The notes below the pieces were generated by a model. That model searched no databases, had not been told where the DNA came from, and worked only from the letters and a program-made list of their open reading frames with translations. 64,000 bases of DNA, taken from Treponema bryantii. Lineage in GTDB: Bacteria > Spirochaetota > Spirochaetia > Treponematales > Treponemataceae. The position numbers and the translations under genes are program-made. Of the stretch, positions 25,228 to 32,041 are shown piece after piece. The stretch spans positions 496,001 through 560,000 of the forward strand of contig NZ_FOFU01000002.1 of the NCBI RefSeq assembly GCF_900111035.1. Reading direction: 5' to 3'. Numbering within the stretch: the first letter of the stretch is position 1; the number at the start of each line of letters is the position of its first letter.

Positions 25228-25776
25228 TTAATTCTGACTCCCTTTTCCAGATTCCTGCAAAAGCTGGATTGCATCTTCCATTGTGATTATCTTTGCGTAG
25301 CGCCTTCCCCACATAAATTCGTTGAAATACTTGTAGGCTGTTTCCTTATCAAAATAGGGATTGTCATAGGTTGAGTTTGTGTAGGCGGGAACATAGATAT
25401 TGAACCCCCTCTCAAATCCGCTTTTAATTGTGGCATCCATGCAATAGTCTGTTGAAACTCCGATTGTAATAATATCTTTCTCGCCTTTGGAATTCAGATA
25501 ATATGTCAGCCCCGTCATGGGATGAAAAGCACTGTTTACATTTTTTTCAAATCGCTTCTCGCCAGCTCTTGGAGCAAATTCTTCATACACTTCATAATTA
25601 TCTGTAAGCTTATCAAGATCGGTTCCAGGTCCGTCATCATGCTGAACATATGCGACTTCAACATTATTTTCTCTCGCAACAGCAATCAACTTTTTGATAT
25701 TGTTTTTTACCGTTTCGAATGCATACAAACTTTCGTTAAAACATCCCTTCTGTGTATCTACAACTAATAGTAACAT
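25228..25776 (-). CDS. isochorismatase-family cysteine hydrolase
   Basis: The 182-residue protein has the family triad: VVDTQKG (Asp7), the central Lys/cis-peptide region and TIGVSTDYCMDATIKSGFER (the nucleophilic Cys, near residue 125). Members hydrolyse amides or vinyl ethers (nicotinamidase, isochorismatase, carbamoylsarcosine types). The length is normal. Its C-terminal codons occur a second time as a fragment at 22303-22359. Downstream it faces the toxin gene. Substrate unknown. Confidence 0.87.
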   Translation of the reverse strand: MLLLVVDTQKGCFNESLYAFETVKNNIKKLIAVARENNVEVAYVQHDDGPGTDLDKLTDNYEVYEEFAPRAGEKRFEKNVNSAFHPMTGLTYYLNSKGEKDIITIGVSTDYCMDATIKSGFERGFNIYVPAYTNSTYDNPYFDKETAYKYFNEFMWGRRYAKIITMEDAIQLLQESGKGSQN

Positions 25777-25800
25777 TTGGTTCTCCTAAAGTACTTTTTC

Positions 25801-26115
25801 TCATTTTGCTTTCTTAGTTTTCTTTTCCGGGAGTTCTGCATACATGCCTTCCAGAAGTTCCTGAATCAGACACTTATCATCAAAACTATCAAATACGTGC
25901 ATCAGAGTTTTTGATTCTTCATACGGGTAACGCAGATCGGAGTCTGCAAGCAGTCTGTCTGAAGTCGGAGTTCTCTTTAAGAAAAGTTCATCACCGCAAA
26001 TGTCACCTACAAGCTTTCCGTTAAAATATACAAGGTATCCGCCCATCATAGATTTTATGACAATATCACCTGCTTCAGAAAAATAGTCACGAACATATTC
26101 ATTAAATTCATTCAT
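25801..26115 (-). CDS. TfoX N-terminal domain protein
   Basis: The 104-residue protein corresponds to the N-terminal domain of TfoX: IKSMMGGYLVYFNGKLVGDI, GDELFLKRTP, and PYEESKTLMHVF. Stand-alone versions of this domain are common in accessory gene clusters and have no established activity, unlike full-length TfoX/Sxy that controls competence. It ends in a basic KKTKKAK tail. It lies 24 nt from the isochorismatase gene on the same strand. Confidence 0.85.
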   Translation of the reverse strand: MNEFNEYVRDYFSEAGDIVIKSMMGGYLVYFNGKLVGDICGDELFLKRTPTSDRLLADSDLRYPYEESKTLMHVFDSFDDKCLIQELLEGMYAELPEKKTKKAK

Positions 26116-26141
26116 CCTGGTTGTCCTCCATCAGTATTTTT

Positions 26142-26441
26142 TTATGCAAATAAATCTTTTCCAATCTCATAAGCCTTTTTCAGATTCGCATCCCAGTTCT
26201 TTTCGCGAAGTGGATTTTCTCTGGATGTGCTGTCAAAGACAATAAAGTCTGCCTGCGCAGTCCTGTAATTTGCATCGCGAAGATATTTCTGCTCTGTCAT
26301 ATCTGATTTAAAATCCATTTTGTATAAATCAGAAATAACATACTCATTTCCAGAATCAATAATTCCCTTGATAAATGAGTCGCGCACGTGACTTGTAAAA
26401 GATTCCTCAGACGGATGACAGTAAACGATAAATGCTTTCAT
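26142..26441 (-). CDS. NAD(P)H quinone oxidoreductase-like protein lacking its centre
   Basis: The 99-residue product begins as a flavodoxin-fold NAD(P)H oxidoreductase (MKAFIVYCHPSEESFTSHVR, then SDLYKMDFKSDM) and ends as one (FIVFDSTSRENPLREKNWDA to YEIGKDLFA). The intact family is about 190-200 residues. The central segment that binds the flavin isoalloxazine and nicotinamide is missing, with the join near TAQADFIVF (residues 62-70). The frame is open. It should not bind FMN/FAD normally. The missing length is inferred from family knowledge. Confidence 0.7.
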   Translation of the reverse strand: MKAFIVYCHPSEESFTSHVRDSFIKGIIDSGNEYVISDLYKMDFKSDMTEQKYLRDANYRTAQADFIVFDSTSRENPLREKNWDANLKKAYEIGKDLFA

Positions 26442-26449
26442 GATTATTC

Positions 26450-26827
26450 TTATCGCTCCATATAAAACTCAACCTGCTCTCCAAGCGGGCCGTAGCAGAA
26501 TGCCATGCGGATTGGGTACACAGGATCAGAAAGAATATCTTTGTTGTTCGGTTCAATAAAAAGGTCGTAGCCGGCAGCCTTCACCTTCGCCGCAATTTCA
26601 TCAACGTCATCAGTAAGAAGTGCCATATGTCGGATTGCACCAAGACAGTGAGTTCCATCAGCATTTGTAAAGATTTCGAGCAGGCCATTGCCTGTATCAA
26701 TCATCATACCCTCTGCCCACTCACGTATGATTTTCAAACCAAGAAGCTCAATATAAAATTCGCGGACTTTGGCTAGCTCTTCTGCTGTTCCGCATTTCAT
26801 TGAAATATGGTGTATGCCTTTTATCAT
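26450..26827 (-). CDS. VOC family protein, copy B
   Basis: Same length (125 residues) as the protein at 2167-2544 and nearly the same sequence, with substitutions mainly in the middle helix and in the segment before the last strand (NNKDILSDPVYP here, NDKVIASNPPYP there). HHIS and EQVEF metal-ligand positions are intact. The start is ATG 26827, after a GGGAGG ribosome site; the frame remains open upstream but overlaps the methyltransferase gene. Ligand unknown. Confidence 0.87.
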   Translation of the reverse strand: MIKGIHHISMKCGTAEELAKVREFYIELLGLKIIREWAEGMMIDTGNGLLEIFTNADGTHCLGAIRHMALLTDDVDEIAAKVKAAGYDLFIEPNNKDILSDPVYPIRMAFCYGPLGEQVEFYMER

Positions 26828-26846
26828 AAAATATCCCTCCCGATTT

Positions 26847-27449
26847 TTATTTCTTCGCCAGATACAAAACATAAGTATATTTGAAAATAATGCAGTTCCC
26901 ATGGGCAAGAACATTTGGAGCATTATCGTAATGAAAGCTTCTATGCTGGTATTCGTATTCCGGCTTAAAATACTGATCATATACTTTTTGAATATCATCA
27001 CACAAAGCTTCATTCGTTGAACGGTACTCTGCTGAAACAAGCATCATTGCAAGAGTGCCGCCTTCTTTGAGCAGGCTGTAGGTTTTTGAAAAAGCAATAT
27101 CTTCCGGGATCCACTGAATGGTTGCTGCAGAATAAATCATATCATATTTTTCTGAACCAAAATCATGAGTAATAAAATCATCATTTACGATATTAAAGTT
27201 CGGACGCTTGCCATATTTTTCATGCATCTTTGCATAAAGGTTTTCACCAAGTTCAATCGCATTATAATCGCAGCCTGTATCCAGAATCGGATCAGTTGCC
27301 TGCCCGGTTCCTGGCCCAATCTCAAGAACAGATTTCCCAGGTCCTATTTTTGCATAATCAATTAAAGAATCAAAAAGTTCTTTGCTATAACGGGGACGAT
27401 ACTTATCAAACTCTTCCGGAATTGTATCAAATATTTTTCGGAATTCCAT
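26847..27449 (-). CDS. class I methyltransferase with C-terminal internal deletion
   Basis: The 200-residue protein has an intact SAM-binding core: SVLEIGPGTGQAT near residues 40-51, NAIELG (motif II) and YDMIYSAATIQWIP (motif IV). After FHYDNA near residue 172 the sequence jumps to PNVLAHGNCIIFKYTYVLYL, the extreme C-terminus of a family of about 250 residues. Roughly 50 residues of the C-terminal cap, involved in substrate binding, appear to be missing. It may bind SAM but lack its acceptor site. The comparison is from memory. Confidence 0.65.
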   Translation of the reverse strand: MEFRKIFDTIPEEFDKYRPRYSKELFDSLIDYAKIGPGKSVLEIGPGTGQATDPILDTGCDYNAIELGENLYAKMHEKYGKRPNFNIVNDDFITHDFGSEKYDMIYSAATIQWIPEDIAFSKTYSLLKEGGTLAMMLVSAEYRSTNEALCDDIQKVYDQYFKPEYEYQHRSFHYDNAPNVLAHGNCIIFKYTYVLYLAKK

Positions 27450-27455
27450 TTAACC

Positions 27456-27926
27456 CTACTCCCACTTAAAATTCATTTCCTTACAACGACTGCAGGCATC
27501 TTCAAAGCCAAGCTTTTTATACAGCGGATATCCCATAGGAGCAGCCTTGAGTTCGAGAAAATCAAGATTCTGAGTTTTGCCAAAATCCATAATCTGCTTG
27601 ATGACATTGCCAGCAATTCCCTGGCGTCGTTTTTCAGGAACCGTATAGACGTTCATAATATTTCCGGTTCGGCCATGAGGAAATCTCGGATTCGCAGGCC
27701 TTTCCTGAATCAGCAAAAAAGCAATTGAAATGATACGATTATCTTCCTCCGCTGCAAAAATATAACAATCGCGGTTCAGATGATTTTTGAGATATTCCTG
27801 AAGCTGGGATTGGATTGTCGCTTCTGTTTCTGGTGTCTGAGGTCCAATGTCTTCACGGATAAATTCCATTCGACATCTTATAATTTCATCAAGTTCATTC
27901 AAATCAGCCTTTTTGTAATCAATCAT
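27456..27926 (-). CDS. GNAT acetyltransferase (intact parent of the chimera)
   Basis: Full-length GNAT of 156 residues: MIDYKKADLNELDEIIRCRM at the start, NIMNVYTVPEKRRQGIAGNV as the acetyl-CoA loop, and APMGYPLYKKLGFEDACSRC at the end. Residues 42-156 are almost identical to the C-terminal 115 residues of the chimera at 3534-4091. The promoter TCTGTTATAAT and AGAGG ribosome site precede ATG 27926. Substrate unknown. Confidence 0.87.
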   Translation of the reverse strand: MIDYKKADLNELDEIIRCRMEFIREDIGPQTPETEATIQSQLQEYLKNHLNRDCYIFAAEEDNRIISIAFLLIQERPANPRFPHGRTGNIMNVYTVPEKRRQGIAGNVIKQIMDFGKTQNLDFLELKAAPMGYPLYKKLGFEDACSRCKEMNFKWE

Positions 27927-27989
27927 TTTTGCCTCTTGTTATATTATAACAGAGATTTCTCACAATACATAATTTTACCGGACAAAAAC

Positions 27990-28277
27990 TCATGCACTCA
28001 AAACTTCCCTGCCTTCCTCTTCCTCTATATCAACCTCTACCATAGTAGTAACGACAATCTCATCCATCGGTACTCCAAGAATCTGGGCAAGTACAACTAG
28101 GTTATCTATAGTCGTCATGTTTTTACCGGCAAACCAGTTGTATACAGTTTGAACGTATGGAAAGTTTAGGATTAACTGCAGCTGGCGAGGTGAAATCCCC
28201 CGCTGTTTCATAAGTGTTTTGATTTTTGCGCCTGTGGCATCCAGGTCTAATACAGGTCTTAAAAATGTAGTTTTCAC
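27990..28277 (-). CDS. XRE-type helix-turn-helix regulator
   Basis: The 95-residue protein contains an XRE HTH: GAKIKTLMKQRGISPRQLQL, then PYVQTVYNWFAGKNMTTIDN (recognition helix and following helix), then LAQILGVPMDEIVV. The C-terminus is acidic. The start is GTG 28277, with AAGGAG 8 nt before it. It lies 46 nt downstream of a small Cys/His-rich ORF, probably in one transcript. It may regulate that unit or act as an antitoxin; no matching toxin is visible. Confidence 0.8.
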   Translation of the reverse strand: MKTTFLRPVLDLDATGAKIKTLMKQRGISPRQLQLILNFPYVQTVYNWFAGKNMTTIDNLVVLAQILGVPMDEIVVTTMVEVDIEEEEGREVLSA

Positions 28278-28323
28278 GTTGATTACTCCTTTTATTTCGG
28301 AGCTCCAACGCTTTTAGGAAGGC

Positions 28324-28485
28324 TTACGCTAAAACTCCGTTTACAAAAATTGACTTACAATTCGACGAATTGTTTTTATGCCAGCATTTATTCTCATGGT
28401 ATGAATGTTCAGTACAATGACACTCTGTCCACGAATGTTTGCTATGTTTGAGAAGAGTGGAATTGTAATATTTCATAGCGTTCAT
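28324..28485 (-). CDS. small Cys/His-rich protein, unknown
   Basis: The 53-residue ORF starts at ATG 28485 behind a strong GGAGGT and carries six His and four Cys, mostly within residues 14-43 (KHSKHSWTECHCTEHSYHEN, then KCWHKNNSSNC). The same frame opens further upstream at 28587, giving 87 residues, but the internal ribosome site favours the short form. The composition suggests metal binding or a modified peptide precursor, but I recognise no family. It is upstream of the XRE gene. Confidence 0.45.
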   Translation of the reverse strand: MNAMKYYNSTLLKHSKHSWTECHCTEHSYHENKCWHKNNSSNCKSIFVNGVLA

Positions 28486-28620
28486 CTCTGAACCTCCATT
28501 AAGAATCAGCCGGCACAAGCCAACTTTTTGCGTCGTTTCAACGCTTTGTGATTTTTTCAATATATCATCATAAACAAATCTTGTCATTAGCGACGCTCTT
28601 TAATTTTGCCATATAAAATA

Positions 28621-28683
28621 TTGACAAATCCATGTCTACACATTATCTTATATATACCTACTAGTTTAGTAGGTATATATAAG
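28621..28683 (+). promoter_or_regulatory. promoter overlapped by a 37-bp perfect palindrome
   Basis: -35 TTGACA (28621-28626), 17-nt spacer, -10 TATCTT (28644-28649). A perfect inverted repeat with 17-bp arms (CTTATATATACCTACTA) and a 3-nt centre covers 28647-28683, overlapping the -10 box and the start point. This is a strong candidate repressor operator. The nearest regulator is the XRE protein transcribed away at 27990. Confidence 0.75.
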
Positions 28684-28704
28684 ATTCAGCTTATAGGAGT
28701 ACTC

Positions 28705-29544
28705 ATGTCTAACTTAAAAATAGAAAATCTTTTTGAAGATGATATTGATATCGATCCAACAGCTTTGCCAGATTACACTACTCTTGATTTTGTAAGCAAC
28801 GACTCTCATATATATGGTGAAATCATGTGGCCTTCAAGTAATTCAAAAAAGCCACATCCATGTGTAATTATGTTACATGGTTTTCCGGGAACTGCCCGTA
28901 ATGATGATATTTCTCATGCGCTTTGCCGTATCGGTTGTGTTGTAATTGTTCCACATAACCGGGGTGCCTGGGGAAGTCAGGGAAAATATTTAATTACTAA
29001 TTGTATTGAAGATGCTAAAAACCTTGCAGAGTATGCACATACTCCAGAATTCGCAGAAAAATATGATGTTGATCCAAATCAGATTTTTCTTCTGGGACAC
29101 AGCATGGGTGCAAATTCTGCCTTAAATGCAGGAAAGGTTCTGGACTGGATAAAGGGAATCATTATGCTTACTCCATATGATCCAACCCGGTATTTAAATC
29201 GTGCAAAAGAAAGTTATTTCCGTTCTCTTCTGGAAGAAGGTAAAATTCTTCAGTCTGATGGAATTGATGCAATTTACGAGGATGTAGTTATCAACAAAAA
29301 CAGAATCTATCATCCGAATGCTTTTGAACAGGTGAAGGATAAAAATCTTCTTGTGTTTGCAGGAACTTATGATTCAGTTTCTCCTGTCAATGAAATGGTT
29401 CTGCCATTATGGAAACTTCTTGAAGTCCATCAGACAAAAGCTATTCAAAAGAAAATTGAATATCCGACAGAACACGGACTTCTCGGCCGGAGAATTTCTG
29501 TAATTAAAGAAATTGCAGCTTTTATAGACGCTGTAATTTCATAA
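28705..29544 (+). CDS. alpha/beta hydrolase
   Basis: The 279-residue protein has the oxyanion turn MLHGFPGTA near residue 54, the nucleophile elbow LLGHSMGANS (Ser near 135), a late Asp in FAGTYDSVSP and His in TEHGLLGRR. These are all the triad positions of an alpha/beta hydrolase of the dienelactone-hydrolase/esterase type. The start is ATG 28705, with TAGGAG before it; the frame upstream covers the promoter and palindrome and is not coding. Tight operator control suggests an inducible esterase or peptidase. Confidence 0.87.
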   Translation: MSNLKIENLFEDDIDIDPTALPDYTTLDFVSNDSHIYGEIMWPSSNSKKPHPCVIMLHGFPGTARNDDISHALCRIGCVVIVPHNRGAWGSQGKYLITNCIEDAKNLAEYAHTPEFAEKYDVDPNQIFLLGHSMGANSALNAGKVLDWIKGIIMLTPYDPTRYLNRAKESYFRSLLEEGKILQSDGIDAIYEDVVINKNRIYHPNAFEQVKDKNLLVFAGTYDSVSPVNEMVLPLWKLLEVHQTKAIQKKIEYPTEHGLLGRRISVIKEIAAFIDAVIS

Positions 29545-29560
29545 CTGCGGTAAATTTATT

Positions 29561-30058
29561 TCACGCCAGAACTTTCTCAAAGAACCACTTATATTCTTTT
29601 TCTTTCATTTCAACATAAGCTGAACGGTTATTTTCACCCACTTTCGAAAGAATCTCTTCTTTGATTTTGTTATATTCTTCAACGAGTTCTGGTTCGGCCC
29701 GGAGCCTGTTACGAAATTTTAAATGCCGCTGGAGTTCAGCATTGTCTTTTACACACACATAGAGATGTTGTTCTATATCAATAGGAACATTCGTATCATC
29801 AAAAGCTTCACGTCCAGGAATTCCGCGGTCCCCTTCATGCTTATAACCAATTGCTTCAAGTTGATTTTTCAAGCGCAAAAATTGAGCTTCATCTTCAACA
29901 ACAACATCAATGTCGATTATTGGCTTTGCACTCATTCCGGGAATTGATGTACTTCCAACGTGTTCAATTGAAATATATTCTGTTGTGTTATTCTCGAGCA
30001 ATTCCTTTATCGCACAAAACTGCTCGGGCCATTTTGAATTGTATTTTTCTATTACCAT
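29561..30058 (-). CDS. GrpB/UPF0157 family protein
   Basis: The 165-residue protein matches the GrpB nucleotidyltransferase-like family: EHVGSTSIPGMSAKPIIDID (GS and DxD motif near residues 35-54), GYKHEGDRGIPGREAF and HLYVCVKDNAELQRHLKFRN. These proteins have a polymerase-beta nucleotidyltransferase fold of unknown target. The start is ATG 30058 because GGAGGT lies immediately upstream. It converges with the alpha/beta hydrolase. Confidence 0.9.
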   Translation of the reverse strand: MVIEKYNSKWPEQFCAIKELLENNTTEYISIEHVGSTSIPGMSAKPIIDIDVVVEDEAQFLRLKNQLEAIGYKHEGDRGIPGREAFDDTNVPIDIEQHLYVCVKDNAELQRHLKFRNRLRAEPELVEEYNKIKEEILSKVGENNRSAYVEMKEKEYKWFFEKVLA

Positions 30059-30088
30059 TTTTACCTCCATCCATCCTTTGTTGGCAGA

Positions 30089-30568
30089 TTATAATGAATT
30101 AAGCACTTTACAAATTTTTTCCCGAAAATCAGATATACAATCTATATTCTTTTCAAAAGGTATATGAATAAACAAAAGCTTACAAGATAATTTCTGCTCC
30201 TTAATAAAATTCAAACCGTTCCAGTAAACAAGATTACAAAAAGAAGTACCTGGATTAGAACTTTCAGAAAAATGAATATTATTTAATTCAAGCAGTTTCT
30301 CAAAAGATTCAATTTCAAAATTTGTCTTTATACTTTCTTTTTGATTTTTAGCAAGTAATTCCAGGCACAGCTTATTTTTAATCAGAGGCTTCTGCCCAAA
30401 ACAAATAATCATTTCTGTGTCTGTGATTTCGTTTTTTAGGATTTCAGAATCTTTAATCTTATTACTTGGTAAATAAATAACCGGAAACGGCATTTCTTTT
30501 ACGAGAAGATCTGCAGAGGTATTTTTAAATGCCAGCAGTTTTAGTTTTTTCCTGTAATTGTTTTGCAT
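30089..30568 (-). CDS. divergent pyroglutamyl-peptidase-I-like protein
   Basis: The 159-residue protein keeps the three catalytic neighbourhoods of peptidase family C15: CLELLAKNQ (Glu in the ExxAxN context), SSNPGTSFCNLVYWNGL (nucleophilic Cys) and LLFIHIPFEKN (His). It is shorter than typical enzymes (about 200-215) and the usual GFEPFGG start is replaced by LLAFKNTSADLL. It may remove N-terminal pyroglutamate or a related group. It overlaps the end of the DUF72 gene by 44 nt, implying coupling. A 3' fragment of a relative lies at 9241-9354. Confidence 0.65.
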   Translation of the reverse strand: MQNNYRKKLKLLAFKNTSADLLVKEMPFPVIYLPSNKIKDSEILKNEITDTEMIICFGQKPLIKNKLCLELLAKNQKESIKTNFEIESFEKLLELNNIHFSESSNPGTSFCNLVYWNGLNFIKEQKLSCKLLFIHIPFEKNIDCISDFREKICKVLNSL

Positions 30569-31349
30569 TTTTAGCACCATTTCCTCTCGGGTGATTATTA
30601 AAAAATACCTGAACTTTTTTCCCTTCTTTTGTAGCTGTATGAATTATTGGAACAAACTTACTGATTTCATCGTCTGAATATTCATAATCATAGCGGGCAC
30701 TAGAGTTGTTTCCTGGATCATCTGAATACCAGGCTTCTGCATTTCTTCCATGAAGCCGGATGTAAGCGATCTGCCCTATAAATTGTGATTTCTCCATGAG
30801 CTGTCCATCCGATACTTCTGCTGCCGGCAAGTATTTCAGATTTGGCATATCACAAAATGCAACGGATGCCTTTCTCTGAACAAGTCCTTCAAAAACTGAA
30901 TTACGAATCCATTCTTTATGCCGAAACTCTATTACAACAGGATACCCCTCAAACTCAGCAATCAGTTTTGCAAGATAAATCCTGTTCTCATTCGTATAAT
31001 GAAAACTCTGTGGAAACTGAAAAAGCACTGCAGAAAGAACCTCTTTTTCACAAAGCGGTTTGATTGCTGCCTTAAAATCCTGTGCTGCATTCTGCCACAA
31101 CGGAGTCACTTCATGTGTAAGCAGCTGATTAGCCTTAATACTAAACTGAAGTCTCCCATCACTCCTTTCATAAAACGAAAAAAGCCTTTCCGCAGTCGGC
31201 ATATTATAAAAAGTATTATTCAACTCCAGCGCATTAAACTGAGTTGCATAATAAGCGAGAAAATCAGCCCTTTTTATTTCACCCGGATAAAACACACCCT
31301 TCCACTCCGGGTAGTCATATCCGCTGGTTCCGATTAGTGTGGTGGACAT
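30525..31349 (-). CDS. DUF72 family protein
   Basis: The 274-residue protein is a standard DUF72 TIM-barrel protein: TLIGTSGYDYPEWKGVFYPG at the start, NALELNNTFYNMP, FSIKANQLLTHE, VVIEFRHKEWI and YIRLHGRN. Function unknown, though a nuclease or sugar-isomerase-like role has been suggested by fold. At about 30585-30600 the C-terminal NNHPRGNGA lies just before the overlap with the peptidase-like gene. The start 6 nt from the TetR stop suggests cotranscription with that regulator. Confidence 0.9.
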   Translation of the reverse strand: MSTTLIGTSGYDYPEWKGVFYPGEIKRADFLAYYATQFNALELNNTFYNMPTAERLFSFYERSDGRLQFSIKANQLLTHEVTPLWQNAAQDFKAAIKPLCEKEVLSAVLFQFPQSFHYTNENRIYLAKLIAEFEGYPVVIEFRHKEWIRNSVFEGLVQRKASVAFCDMPNLKYLPAAEVSDGQLMEKSQFIGQIAYIRLHGRNAEAWYSDDPGNNSSARYDYEYSDDEISKFVPIIHTATKEGKKVQVFFNNHPRGNGAKNAKQLQEKTKTAGI

Positions 31350-31355
31350 GGAAAA

Positions 31356-31955
31356 TTAAAATCCCTTCTTAATCGCCTCTTCCATAACTGATTTCAAGGT
31401 AGCTGTAAAGAAGGTCTGGAAATATTTTTTGAAGATTTCTTTATCCATTTCGCCATTATGCTTTATATACCAGATGATTTGACTGCTGAGCAGTTCTGTA
31501 TAGCTGAAGCCGATATAAGTCTTAAAATCTTCCGTAAATTTTACTGAATTTTCATCACCAAAATACTCGATTGTCGCCCGAACCATTTCATAAAGGTCTT
31601 TTTCAAAAATTGTTTTCAACTGAGTTTCGCCCAGAGAATCATAAGCACACTGACATAAAGGTATATTCTGATCGATATAGTCTAAGACAAAATCCATTGC
31701 CTGCGGAATTGAAGCATTTGCCTTTTGGAAGGAATCTGCTACCTTTTTTACTTCCTGAGCATACGCAAAATACAACAAATCGTAGTTGCTTTCAAAATGA
31801 TAATAAAAAGTATTTCGATTGATATTGCATTCGTTCACTATGTCCTGAACCGTAACCTTAGAAAAAGGTCTATCCTTAATCAATTTTTTAAGAGCTTGGG
31901 CCATCATCAATTTTGTTTCAGAAGTATTATCGTTCATACCGTCATTATTAGACAT
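31356..31955 (-). CDS. TetR/AcrR regulator of the RND efflux operon
   Basis: The 199-residue protein has the TetR HTH near residues 30-60: PFSKVTVQDIVNECNINRNT, then FYYHFESNYDLLYF. The C-terminal ligand domain ends with TLKSVMEEAIKKGF. It is transcribed divergently from the efflux operon at 32042 and is the obvious candidate repressor of both. An inverted repeat TAGACA-N12-TGTCTA overlaps its start codon. The DUF72 gene follows 6 nt downstream. Confidence 0.87.
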   Translation of the reverse strand: MSNNDGMNDNTSETKLMMAQALKKLIKDRPFSKVTVQDIVNECNINRNTFYYHFESNYDLLYFAYAQEVKKVADSFQKANASIPQAMDFVLDYIDQNIPLCQCAYDSLGETQLKTIFEKDLYEMVRATIEYFGDENSVKFTEDFKTYIGFSYTELLSSQIIWYIKHNGEMDKEIFKKYFQTFFTATLKSVMEEAIKKGF

Positions 31956-31972
31956 TCATGAAAATTTGTCTA
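31949..31972. promoter_or_regulatory. candidate TetR operator
   Basis: Inverted repeat TAGACA-N12-TGTCTA spanning the tetR start codon and the divergent intergenic region. It contains an inner palindrome TTCATGAA. Position supports autoregulation; binding is inferred. Confidence 0.45.
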
Positions 31973-32041
31973 TTGTCGATTAACTCAGATTTTATTAAAT
32001 TCCAAACAAACAACTCGTTATTATACATAGGAATAATATAG

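Noticed and set aside
892-31955. Chromosomal integron cassette array, suggested by many small same-strand accessory genes.
   Set aside because: No integrase gene and no attC-like repeats with conserved core sites between genes; intergenic gaps are too short and differ from each other.
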